From positions 1 through 40,365 of IMG/VR virus record IMGVR_UViG_3300036401_000511: a DNA stretch of 40,365 nucleotides. One strand, given 5' to 3'. Of the stretch, positions 29,244 through 36,733 are shown piece after piece (position 1 is the stretch's first letter; every line of letters begins with the position of its first letter). A program made the position numbers and the translations under genes. The notes under the pieces are model-generated. The model worked only from the letters and a program-made list of their open reading frames with translations, made no database searches and had not been told where the DNA came from. This stretch comes from a virus.

Positions 29244-30152
29244 ATGCGCTTTATCAAGCATCTTTCCATGGCTCACGCGGACGAAGCGATGGATGCCCTT
29301 TTGGAAAAACACGGCGCCGCCGGGTACGGCGTGTACTGGCTGATCGTGGAAGAAATCGCCGCGGCGATGGACGCCGGACGGACCGAACCCTTCGCCGTTC
29401 ATTCGCTTTCATCCTGGGCTGATCTCGCACACATCCCCTGGCAAAAACTGAGGATGATCCTTGGATCACTCTCGGATCACCTCGCGATCATAGCGAGATG
29501 TGATGATGATCGCATCCGGATCAGTATCCCTAACATATTGAAATATAAGGAAGAGCATAAGCGAAAATCCCCCCATGTTCCCCCACTGAATGCCCCTAAG
29601 AGTAGAGTAGAAGAGAGTAGAGTAGAAGTAACTGCTGCTGCTTTCTCTACGATCGCAGAAGAGCCCGTCCCCGAACCGGAACCCTCCGCAGCAGCAGCCG
29701 AAGTCGAACCGTCAGCAGATTTCCCAGATTTCCCGGTAAGCCGGCGGCTCATCGCGCTTGAGTACCCGGGAACCGACCGTGCGACGATCACGCGCATCAT
29801 CGCCGCAGCCTGCCGCGGAAAGCCCGACGCTAGCGACGACGAGGTGGCGGAAGTGCTCATCCGCACGCACAAGGGCAAACTGCAGCTGTCGGCCGCGCTC
29901 TGGCTCATGACCGTGCCGGCCTTTTTTGCCTTCCGCGACGGGCCCAAGCAGCCCGCAGTGTGTCCGGAATGCGGCGGGTATGGCTCGATCCTCAGCCACG
30001 AGTACGACGGGCAGCCGAACAGCGCCTGGACCGATCTGCCCGAAGTGCGGACGCATGTCGAGTGCCCGCGTTGCCGCGGCGATACGCTGCGCAAGCCGGT
30101 TGAGTCGGAGTTGCGAGAGCTGGTCTATGCCGGCGCGAAAGGAGCGAGCTGA
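29244..30152 (+). CDS. Phage replication protein, DUF4373/Lin1244-like N-terminal domain, 302 aa
   Basis: N-terminus FIKHLSMAHADEAMDALLEKHGAAGYGVYWLIVEEIAA matches the DUF4373 winged-helix region of phage replication initiators. The middle is acidic and low-complexity (residues about 115-155). The C-terminal half holds a zinc site (CPECGGYG ... CPRCRGD, residues about 239-275). It probably binds the phage origin and recruits the host replisome. No DNA polymerase or helicase was recognised, so replication is host-dependent. Confidence 0.75.
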   Translation: MRFIKHLSMAHADEAMDALLEKHGAAGYGVYWLIVEEIAAAMDAGRTEPFAVHSLSSWADLAHIPWQKLRMILGSLSDHLAIIARCDDDRIRISIPNILKYKEEHKRKSPHVPPLNAPKSRVEESRVEVTAAAFSTIAEEPVPEPEPSAAAAEVEPSADFPDFPVSRRLIALEYPGTDRATITRIIAAACRGKPDASDDEVAEVLIRTHKGKLQLSAALWLMTVPAFFAFRDGPKQPAVCPECGGYGSILSHEYDGQPNSAWTDLPEVRTHVECPRCRGDTLRKPVESELRELVYAGAKGAS

Positions 30153-30436
30153 TGCCTCAGGAACCCTGGCCGGCGCATCCGGAGATTGCGATCGGCATCC
30201 CGTACGCCGTCGTGACCGCGAAGCCGGCGTTCAAAGCCAAGTGCGCAGAGGCCTGCGGCTACACGGGCCCGTTGACGCTCGATGAGGCCGTCAAAAAACA
30301 CCGCATCTCGACCGAGCGCGCCGAGCACCTGGTGCGCACTTGGGAGCAGGCGGCGCATAAGCAATTCGCTGAGTTGCCGGTGCCGGTAGTAACGCATCCG
30401 GCGGTCAAGTTCAGCGAGGAGGAAAGGGTGCCGTGA
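30152..30436 (+). CDS. Hypothetical protein with HTH-like centre, 94 aa
   Basis: Start overlaps the previous stop (TGATG). The central LTLDEAVKKHRISTERAEHLVRTW resembles a helix-turn-helix. No family recognised. Last gene before a likely terminator at 30482-30520. Confidence 0.6.
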   Translation: MPQEPWPAHPEIAIGIPYAVVTAKPAFKAKCAEACGYTGPLTLDEAVKKHRISTERAEHLVRTWEQAAHKQFAELPVPVVTHPAVKFSEEERVP

Positions 30437-30481
30437 TGGGTGCTATCGTGAAAGGCAATTTTTACGACTGCAAGAAAAGCT

Positions 30482-30520
30482 CAGGCGGCATGGCGCCTCC
30501 GACGAAATGCCGCCTGGTTT
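30482..30520 (+). terminator. Probable terminator after the replication genes
   Basis: CAGGCGGCAT (30482-30491) pairs perfectly with ATGCCGCCTG (30507-30516) around a 15-nt loop, followed by GTTTTGC. The short T-run makes it a modest terminator. It marks the boundary between replication and packaging modules. Confidence 0.55.
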
Positions 30521-30552
30521 TGCAAGTTAAGCGCGTCAATTGCGCAAAATCA

Positions 30553-30582
30553 TTTTCACCGCAAACCGTTTTCGTGTATGCT
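30553..30582 (+). promoter_or_regulatory. Candidate promoter of the packaging operon
   Basis: TTTTCA (30553-30558) and TATGCT (30577-30582) are 18 bp apart, just after the likely terminator and before the ParB-methyltransferase and terminase genes. The match to consensus is moderate. Confidence 0.35.
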
Positions 30583-31026
30583 GTAAAGAATTCCAGCCCG
30601 GCGAGCGCACGCCGTAAAACCATTGCGTGTCCAGATGCCCGGCAAGGGCGTCGCCCCTGTTCAAAGCCCCTGTCTCAAAAATCAAAAATCCGCCTGTTTC
30701 GCGACGGCCAGTTTATCGGCACGCGCGACCGCTCGACCATCGAAGCGCTCTACGCGCGCTCGCTCGTCACGCTCGAGTACAACGCCAAAGGCTTCGTCGT
30801 CGCCGCCCATGAACGCCCCATCGCGCAGCACGACGCGGAGCCGAAACCCAACACACCCTCGCAGGGCTCGGTGCTGCGCCCGATGCGCTACTCGTTCGAA
30901 GACGCTCTGATCGAATGCCGGCCCTGGGACCTGCGCCGCCTGACCGGCAAGCGCTCGGGGATTCACTACGCCCCCGAAAGCCTGCGCCCGCTCTTCCTGC
31001 GCGTGGTGCTCGAGTGCCTCGCATGA
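30574..31026 (+). CDS. Hypothetical protein, about 150 aa, start unclear
   Basis: The C-terminal 115 residues look genuine (KIRLFRDGQFIGTRDRSTIEALYARS, YSFEDALIECRPWDLRRLTG), and the stop overlaps the methyltransferase start (ATGA). The N-terminus is doubtful: the frame is open back to 30433, but that region carries a terminator and promoter, and no ATG exists after GTG 30574. A non-standard start or a sequencing/frameshift error near 30680 are alternatives. Confidence 0.5.
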   Translation: MYAVKNSSPASARRKTIACPDARQGRRPCSKPLSQKSKIRLFRDGQFIGTRDRSTIEALYARSLVTLEYNAKGFVVAAHERPIAQHDAEPKPNTPSQGSVLRPMRYSFEDALIECRPWDLRRLTGKRSGIHYAPESLRPLFLRVVLECLA

Positions 31027-32357
31027 CCGCTGCTCCCGCCAAACCCCAGATCGGCATGCGACCGATCGACAAGCTCGTCCCCTACGCCCGCAATGCCCGC
31101 ACCCACGACGAGGGCCAGATCGCCCAGATTGCTGCTTCCATCCGCGAGTTCGGCTGGACCAACCCCATCCTGCTCGACGGGCAGAGCGGCGTGATTGCCG
31201 GCCATGCACGCCTAGCGGCAGCGCGTGTGCTGGGCCTCAAGCAAGTACCGTGCCTCGAACTCGCGCATCTCACGGAAGCGCAGAAGCGCGCCTATATCCT
31301 CGCCGATAACAAGTTGGCGCTGAACGCGGGCTGGGATCTTTCGCTGCTATCGGGCGAGCTGCAGGAGTTGAAAGCCGAAGAGTTCGACCTGTCGCTGCTG
31401 GGCTTCAACGACGAGGAACTGGCCGAACTGCTGGCGTATGCGCCCGGTACGGAGGGCTTGACCGATCCCGACGAATGCCCGGAAGTGCCAGCGAATCCGG
31501 TTACCAAACCGGGCGACCTGTGGCTCTTGGGGAAGCATCGGCTGCTGTGCGGGGATTGCACCAAGCAATCGACGCTAGAAGACTTCCTGAGAGACGCGCA
31601 CATGGAGGCCGTCGTGACTGACCCGCCTTACGGCATCAGCATCGTGAAGACCAAGGGCAATCCCGATCAGGGCGTCGTCGTCGGCGGTAAACCCTATGGC
31701 AAACAGAGAGTCGGCGTCGTCGTCGGCGGTGGTTCAGCGGGCGCAATGTATCCCTACGGCGGCGTAAAGAAGGGCGTCGGCGGCGGCGAGAACATCGTCA
31801 GGCCATCGCTTTATGCGCCGGTTGCGAACGACGACAACACCGATGCGGCGTGTGAGTTCTACGTCTCTGCGGTGGCTGTTGGTCTCAAAAATTTCATCAT
31901 TTTCGGCGGTAATTACTTCACTGCATTCCTGCCACCGTCCCGCTGCTGGATTGTCTGGGATAAGCAAAATAGCGGCAACTTCGCGGACGTGGAGATCGCG
32001 TGGACCTCGTTTGATAAAGGGAGCCGCTTGTACCAGTGGATGTGGAACGGATTAACGCGCGCTGGTGATCGCAAAACAGAACTTGAAAGTCGCGTGCATC
32101 CCACACAGAAGCCGGTCGGACTCTTCGAAAAGATCTTCTCGGACTTTCAATTCACGATCTGTCTGGACCCGTTTCTCGGTTCCGGCTCCACACTGATCGC
32201 CTGCGAGAAGACCGGGCGCACGTGCTATGGCATCGAACTCGCACCCGCCTACTGCGACGTGATTGTCACCCGCTGGCAGAACTTCACAGGCCGCGAAGCC
32301 GTGCTCGACGGCACCAAACACACCTTTGCCGAAATCAGTAAAAAGCACGCTGCCTAA
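31023..32357 (+). CDS. ParB-like domain fused to N6/N4 DNA methyltransferase, 444 aa
   Basis: Residues about 10-100 form a ParB/Srx-like domain (GMRPIDKLVPYARNARTHDEGQIAQIAASI, GHARLAAARVLG). Residues about 175-430 form a DNA methyltransferase with motif IV DPPYG at 200-204 and the SAM-binding motif I DPFLGSGSTLIACEKTGR at 382-399. That order (IV before I) marks the beta class, adenine-N6 or cytosine-N4. An 18-nt direct repeat (GGCGTCGTCGTCGGCGGT at 31671 and 31713) lies in a Gly/Val-rich insertion after motif IV. No restriction enzyme is encoded nearby, so it may shield phage DNA or act in packaging or regulation. Confidence 0.9.
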   Translation: MTAAPAKPQIGMRPIDKLVPYARNARTHDEGQIAQIAASIREFGWTNPILLDGQSGVIAGHARLAAARVLGLKQVPCLELAHLTEAQKRAYILADNKLALNAGWDLSLLSGELQELKAEEFDLSLLGFNDEELAELLAYAPGTEGLTDPDECPEVPANPVTKPGDLWLLGKHRLLCGDCTKQSTLEDFLRDAHMEAVVTDPPYGISIVKTKGNPDQGVVVGGKPYGKQRVGVVVGGGSAGAMYPYGGVKKGVGGGENIVRPSLYAPVANDDNTDAACEFYVSAVAVGLKNFIIFGGNYFTAFLPPSRCWIVWDKQNSGNFADVEIAWTSFDKGSRLYQWMWNGLTRAGDRKTELESRVHPTQKPVGLFEKIFSDFQFTICLDPFLGSGSTLIACEKTGRTCYGIELAPAYCDVIVTRWQNFTGREAVLDGTKHTFAEISKKHAA

Positions 32358-32838
32358 GCGCATCGACTGGCCCGCGGCGCATGCCGAATACGTGAATAAT
32401 GCGGGGCTGACTTACGCCGATATCGCAGCGAAATACGGCATTAATCCGTCTGCGCTGCGGATGCGGGCGGGCAGAGAGCAATGGACTGATCAGCGGCAGG
32501 CGGCGCAGGCAAAACTACTGCAAAAGGTGACAGAGAAGACAATTCACGACACCGTGGCCGAGCTCGCCAAGTACAACGAGCAGGACCTGATCGCAGCCAA
32601 GGCCCTGCGCTCGCTGGCGGCGCGCCAGATGCAGGCCGGCAACCTGGAGCCGAAGGACGTGCGCGCGTTAGCGGGTGCGATTGAGTCGGCGCAGCGCATC
32701 GCGCGGCTTGCTCTAGGCGCCTCGACGGAGAACACCGAACTGAGCGGTAGCGTGGCGGTGCAGCGCATCACCGACCGCCTGCTGGCCGGGCGGCAGCGCC
32801 TGCTCGAGCAGCCGGTAGCGATGGAGCTGGTGCAATAG
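32326..32838 (+). CDS. terS: Small terminase subunit-like protein, about 170 aa
   Basis: Directly upstream of the large terminase. An N-terminal helix-turn-helix (IDWPAAHAEYVNN, LTYADIAAKYGINPSALRMRAGREQW) is followed by a helical oligomerisation region, the usual layout of TerS, which recognises the packaging site. No ATG exists at the right place: TTG 32326 is chosen, overlapping the methyltransferase end by 32 bp, and a TTG at 32263 is also in frame. Confidence 0.7.
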   Translation: MPKSVKSTLPKRIDWPAAHAEYVNNAGLTYADIAAKYGINPSALRMRAGREQWTDQRQAAQAKLLQKVTEKTIHDTVAELAKYNEQDLIAAKALRSLAARQMQAGNLEPKDVRALAGAIESAQRIARLALGASTENTELSGSVAVQRITDRLLAGRQRLLEQPVAMELVQ

Positions 32839-32839
32839 C

Positions 32840-34327
32840 ATGGCATCGCGCGCTTTATCGATTGACGAAGACCTCGCGGGCGACCTCTCGGAGTTCTACG
32901 CCGACCCGCTGGGCTTCGTGCGGTTCGCGTACCCGTGGCAGGAAAAAGGCCCGCTGAAAGACTACACCGGCCCCGATACGTGGCAGCGCGAATTGCTGAA
33001 CGACGTCGGCAGGCAGGTACGTGAGCGCCGCTTCGACGGTATCCACGCAGTCGAGCCGATCCGCGAGGCCACGGCTTCGGGCCATGGCATCGGCAAATCC
33101 ACGCTGGTCGCCTGGCTGGTCGATTGGATCATGTCCACGCGGCCGCATGCGCAGGGCACCATCACCGCGAATACGTTTCCGCAACTTGAGACGAAGACGT
33201 GGGCGCAGATCCGCAAGTGGACGCAGCTCGCGATCAACGCGCACTGGTTTCATGTGAGCGGCGACAAGATGTACTCGAAAGACCATCCGGCGACGTGGTT
33301 CTGTTCCGCGCAGACCTGCCGCGAAGACAACAGCGAAGCCTTCGCCGGCCAGCATGCGGCGAACTCGACGAGCTTCTACATCTTCGACGAAGCCTCCGCT
33401 ATTCCGCCGCGCATCTGGGAAGTGGCCGAAGGCGGGCTGACCGATGGCGAGCCGATGTTCTTCGCCTTCGGCAACCCCACGCGCAACGACGGCGAGTTCC
33501 ACGCCATCACCTTCGGCAACAAGCGCAATCGCTGGCACCAACGAAGCATCGATTCGCGCACTGCAGCCTTCACGAATAAGACCATCCTCGAGCAGTGGAT
33601 CGCCGACTACGGCGAAGATTCGGACTTCGTGCGCGTGCGTGTCCGCGGCCTGCCGCCGCGAGCGTCGGACCTGCAGTTCATCGCCGGCGACAAGGTCTAC
33701 GAAGCGCAGCAGCGCGCCATACCCACGCGCTTCCCGGACGATCCGCTCATCCTCGGTCTGGACGTGGCGCGCGGCGGCTCTGCCTGGACGGTGGGCCGTT
33801 TCCGCAAGGGCTTCGATGCGCGCTCGGTGGCGCCGATCCGGCTGACGGGCGAAGAATCGCGCGATACCATGCGCGTGGCAACCGTGCTGGTCGAGGCGCT
33901 CGACCGCACCTGGAACGGGCAGAAGGTGCATACCGCGTTTGTCGATTCGGGCTTCGGCGGCCCGATCGTGAACCGCTGCCATCAGCTTGGTTTCAAGAAC
34001 GTCATCGAGGTGAGTTTTGGCGCGAAAGCGCCGGATCTGCATTACGCCAACATGCGCAGCTACATGTGGGCGAAACTGCGCGACTGGCTGGAGCACGGCG
34101 CGATTCCGAAAGACACGCGGCTCGAAGTCGATCTCACCGGCCCCGGCTACCACCACAACAAGCAGGACCAGCTCGTTCTCGAATCGAAGGAAGACATGGA
34201 GAAGCGGCAGGTCGATTCTCCGGATGACGGCGACGCGCTGGCGCTGACCTTTGCGCAGCCCATCGGGCCGGGGAAGAAGACGCCGTCCATGCGGGCGACG
34301 GATAAGCAGCCGTGGGCCTGGGGATGA
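32840..34327 (+). CDS. terL: Terminase large subunit, 495 aa
   Basis: ATPase motifs: Walker A GHGIGKST (residues 81-88), Walker B FYIFDEAS (179-186, D183 E184), and a coupling motif near FGNPTRNDG. RNase H-like nuclease: D308 in GLDVARGG, D369 in FVDSGFGG, and the D462/D463/D465 cluster in SPDDGDALALTF. All catalytic residues are present and the length is normal. It packages DNA through the portal encoded at 36733. Confidence 0.95.
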   Translation: MASRALSIDEDLAGDLSEFYADPLGFVRFAYPWQEKGPLKDYTGPDTWQRELLNDVGRQVRERRFDGIHAVEPIREATASGHGIGKSTLVAWLVDWIMSTRPHAQGTITANTFPQLETKTWAQIRKWTQLAINAHWFHVSGDKMYSKDHPATWFCSAQTCREDNSEAFAGQHAANSTSFYIFDEASAIPPRIWEVAEGGLTDGEPMFFAFGNPTRNDGEFHAITFGNKRNRWHQRSIDSRTAAFTNKTILEQWIADYGEDSDFVRVRVRGLPPRASDLQFIAGDKVYEAQQRAIPTRFPDDPLILGLDVARGGSAWTVGRFRKGFDARSVAPIRLTGEESRDTMRVATVLVEALDRTWNGQKVHTAFVDSGFGGPIVNRCHQLGFKNVIEVSFGAKAPDLHYANMRSYMWAKLRDWLEHGAIPKDTRLEVDLTGPGYHHNKQDQLVLESKEDMEKRQVDSPDDGDALALTFAQPIGPGKKTPSMRATDKQPWAWG

Positions 34328-34665
34328 CACGAAGCAAGAAAGAAAAAGCACGTTACGACGCCGACTGGATCATTCTCGAAGGCATGGAGATCTATTGCAC
34401 TGGTTGGGGCCTGTCCGTCGATGTTCACGAGGATCATATCTCCAGTCATTCGAACCCTGTAAAGCGGAAGGGCGGATGGAAAAAACTGCGTATTCATCTC
34501 GAGGGCGATTTGGAACAGCAGCTCAAGCTTATTAAGGCTCTTGCCAAGTCCTACAACTACGACATCGCGCAGCTGAATAAAACGGCGCAGAAAATTGTTC
34601 CGTTGGTGCAGTTGGAACAAATAGCACCTGAGCAAGAGCCGCCGAAGGTAAACGGCGCCGCGTGA
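34324..34665 (+). CDS. Hypothetical protein, 113 aa
   Basis: ATGA overlap with the terminase stop. Basic N-terminus (TRSKKEKARYDADW), small alpha/beta region, then a helical part (LEQQLKLIKALAKSYNYDIAQ). No family recognised. Between packaging and portal genes. Confidence 0.55.
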   Translation: MTRSKKEKARYDADWIILEGMEIYCTGWGLSVDVHEDHISSHSNPVKRKGGWKKLRIHLEGDLEQQLKLIKALAKSYNYDIAQLNKTAQKIVPLVQLEQIAPEQEPPKVNGAA

Positions 34666-34666
34666 C

Positions 34667-34924
34667 ATGCAGAAGGACGAGACGTTCCGCTGGCATCCCG
34701 CGCTCGCGAATTTAAAACCTATGCCTGAAACCGGAAAAGTCGAGACACTTACCGAAGCCGAGATCGACGCCTTCGACCAACGAGCCCGCGAACAGTTCGA
34801 GCAGACGCTGCGCATGTCGCAAGCCTTGCGCGAGGCCTGGAAGCCCGAGCCGGAGGAACCCAGGCCGGGCTCGGACGAAGCCAAAGAAGCGATCAAAGAC
34901 GCCATCAAGCAGGGAGCGGAGTGA
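34667..34924 (+). CDS. Hypothetical acidic protein, 85 aa
   Basis: One bp after the preceding stop. Mainly charged helix (EAEIDAFDQRAREQFEQTLRMSQALREAW) with acidic C-terminal part. No family recognised. Confidence 0.5.
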   Translation: MQKDETFRWHPALANLKPMPETGKVETLTEAEIDAFDQRAREQFEQTLRMSQALREAWKPEPEEPRPGSDEAKEAIKDAIKQGAE

Positions 34925-34969
34925 AGGCGGCGCAGTACGAAGTGTTGGTGGCGCAAATGGACGGTCCTG

Positions 34970-35356
34970 ATGGGCTTGCTCCTATTGCACACTGGGATAG
35001 CCGCGGCGCAATCGCCAGTGGACAAGACCCGCAACCATCGCACGCGCTGGTGGCTGTCGGCGATCGCGGTATTAGGTGCGGCTTCGGTCTACACCGGAGC
35101 GACGCGCACGCTGGATACGCAGATGCCGCCGCCGGGAGGCCTCGAGCGCAGCGCAGGGATCGTGGTGACGAAGCAGCTCGGCGTTAACTTCGGGATCGCA
35201 GGCGCGGTGCTCTGCGGCGAGTGGTTCCTGTTGCGCTACCAGGGCGCGAAGCATCGCAAACTCGAGCCCGCGTTTATGATCCTGAACTATGCGGGAGCCA
35301 CGGCGTTGAGCTTGGATGCCGCCGTTGAGTTATCCGGGCGGAAGCCACCGCAGTAA
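34970..35356 (+). CDS. Membrane protein with signal-like N-terminus, 128 aa
   Basis: Starts with GLLLLHTGIAAAQSP, a possible short signal sequence, then three hydrophobic segments (about 28-42, 72-86, 103-118) and polar loops. A competing frame at 34921 lacks these features and is treated as spurious. Possible role at the host membrane (lysis or superinfection exclusion), unproven. Confidence 0.55.
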   Translation: MGLLLLHTGIAAAQSPVDKTRNHRTRWWLSAIAVLGAASVYTGATRTLDTQMPPPGGLERSAGIVVTKQLGVNFGIAGAVLCGEWFLLRYQGAKHRKLEPAFMILNYAGATALSLDAAVELSGRKPPQ

Positions 35357-35361
35357 CGGTC

Positions 35362-35454
35362 ATGCTAGACCCGCTCGAGATGGTGCATCTTATCGTGGCG
35401 CTGTTGCTTACCGTGCTGTTGCTCTCGGTGCTCAAGCTGGCGGGGAAACTATGA
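35362..35454 (+). CDS. Single-TM micro-protein, 30 aa
   Basis: A 30-residue protein, mostly one transmembrane helix (MVHLIVALLLTVLLLSVLKL). ATGA overlap with the next micro-gene. Tiny membrane peptides in phages can act as lysis factors or inhibitors; nothing decides this here. Confidence 0.5.
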   Translation: MLDPLEMVHLIVALLLTVLLLSVLKLAGKL

Positions 35455-35540
35455 CGATCGACCGCTTCTTCGCGGTGACGTTCGCTGCGCTCGGCGGGAT
35501 GCTGCTGGTGTTCATGCTGATGCTGCTGACGGGGCGGTGA
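35451..35540 (+). CDS. Single-TM micro-protein, 29 aa
   Basis: One transmembrane helix (FAVTFAALGGMLLVFMLMLL) with an Arg at the end. Overlaps the previous gene by 4 bp (ATGA) and the next (GTGA) by 4 bp, which supports that it is translated. Confidence 0.5.
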   Translation: MTIDRFFAVTFAALGGMLLVFMLMLLTGR

Positions 35541-35968
35541 AGATGAAGCGCAAGAAGACCAAGAAGCGTCCGTCTCGGGCGACGCAAGGACGGGATCGCG
35601 TTATGGACCTCATCACGGAAGCGCACTACAACATGAAATTTGGCTTGGCGTTTAACGAACTCGGGCCGCTGCCTATCAGCCGCGAAGCGATAGAGCGCTT
35701 TTTCAGGGACAACCCGCAGTTTGACCACGTCCCGGAATATATCTTCAAGGACCTTCAAAACATCGCGGAGACGAAAGAAGCCGGAACCTCGGAGACCAAG
35801 CCAGAACAAGCGTGCGATAGCGTTCCCGATGCTCCGAAGCCGAAGCGCTTCACTTTGTCGCCTGAGCAAGCAGCAAAGTTTCAAGAGATCGCCCAATTGA
35901 GCAAACCGTTAGTGCTGGATGGTTACGAAGTTTCTCCGGCCACAAAGGAGTTGACATGGCTAAATTAA
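35537..35968 (+). CDS. Hypothetical protein, 143 aa
   Basis: Very basic N-terminus (KMKRKKTKKRPSRATQGRDR), then a helical domain (LISREAIERFFRD-type segment) and an acidic linker. GTG 35537 overlaps the micro-gene stop; ATG 35543 is the alternative. Ends inside the start of the next gene. Confidence 0.55.
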   Translation: MKMKRKKTKKRPSRATQGRDRVMDLITEAHYNMKFGLAFNELGPLPISREAIERFFRDNPQFDHVPEYIFKDLQNIAETKEAGTSETKPEQACDSVPDAPKPKRFTLSPEQAAKFQEIAQLSKPLVLDGYEVSPATKELTWLN

Positions 35969-36516
35969 CAACGGGCGCGCGCAGTTCGCTCGCCTCGTCG
36001 CAGTTCGCGCTGCCGGGTTCGCGGCGCTTCCCGATCCCGGATAAAGCCCACGCCGCCAACGCCAAGGCACGCGCTACACAAGGCGTCCAGGCCGGAACGC
36101 TTGCGCCGGCCACCGCGGCGAAGATTAAGGCCAAGGCCAACAAAAAACTCACAGGCGTCGATCAGGACATCAACAACCCCACGACGTTGCAGAACGATAT
36201 CAACAACTGGAAAAGCAGACCGCAGACAACGAGGACCAAATTCATGAGCAACAGTCAAGCGCACGGCGCGGCCTCACAGACCGGCGACGGCAAGAGCTTC
36301 AAGGCGCAGCCGAAGCACGGCGGCACCGAAGTGGCGGGCGCAGCAAAGAAGGGCCAAGCCAAAATATCGGCAGGCACGACGCAGGCGCCGATCGCGGTGG
36401 CCAAGAAAGGGCAACCCAAGTTCGGCGGCACCGCCAACCCGCAGAGCGCGAGCGGGCGCTATGCGAACGGTAGTAGCTCGATGGACTCCATGCGTAGAAT
36501 GATCGCCGATCATTGA
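35956..36516 (+). CDS. Hypothetical phage protein, ALPG..FPIPDKAHA family, 186 aa
   Basis: N-terminus ARSSLASSQFALPGSRRFPI, then PDKAHAANAKARATQG, a motif widely seen in small phage structural-region proteins of unknown function. The rest is basic and Gly/Ala/Lys-rich with repeats of the KKGQ.K type (AAKKGQAKISAG, AVAKKGQPKFGG). An internal ATG at 36244 could give a second shorter product of about 90 residues. Confidence 0.65.
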   Translation: MAKLTTGARSSLASSQFALPGSRRFPIPDKAHAANAKARATQGVQAGTLAPATAAKIKAKANKKLTGVDQDINNPTTLQNDINNWKSRPQTTRTKFMSNSQAHGAASQTGDGKSFKAQPKHGGTEVAGAAKKGQAKISAGTTQAPIAVAKKGQPKFGGTANPQSASGRYANGSSSMDSMRRMIADH

Positions 36517-36520
36517 AACC

Positions 36521-36733
36521 ATGCCCGCCAAAAGCATCGCGCAGCGCAGGCTCTTTAGCATCGCTGAACACGCACCGTCCGCGCTCTATTCGCGCAACAA
36601 GGGCCTCGCGAAGCTGCCGCAGCAAACGCTGCACGACTTCGCCGCCACCAAAGAGAAGGGCCTGCCCAAGAAAGTAAAGAAGCCGCACGCCTCGCAGCGG
36701 GTGATTCGCAACCACGGTAAAGACAACGACTAG
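36521..36733 (+). CDS. DUF3008-like small protein, 70 aa
   Basis: Pattern AKSIAQRRLFSIAEHAPSALY, then DFAATKEKGLPKKVKK matches small phage proteins of the DUF3008 type (SKAQ.R...DFA.TK.KGLP..V). Very basic. Stop overlaps the portal GTG by one base. Confidence 0.65.
   Translation: MPAKSIAQRRLFSIAEHAPSALYSRNKGLAKLPQQTLHDFAATKEKGLPKKVKKPHASQRVIRNHGKDND

Noticed and set aside
32855-34351. 498-codon minus-strand frame opposite the large terminase
   Set aside because: Same GC-driven antisense artefact; the plus strand carries all terminase catalytic motifs.
34921-35187. GTG-started 88-codon frame overlapping the membrane protein gene
   Set aside because: Its product has no structural logic (mixed Pro/Arg/Gly), while the overlapping frame from 34970 encodes clear hydrophobic segments.
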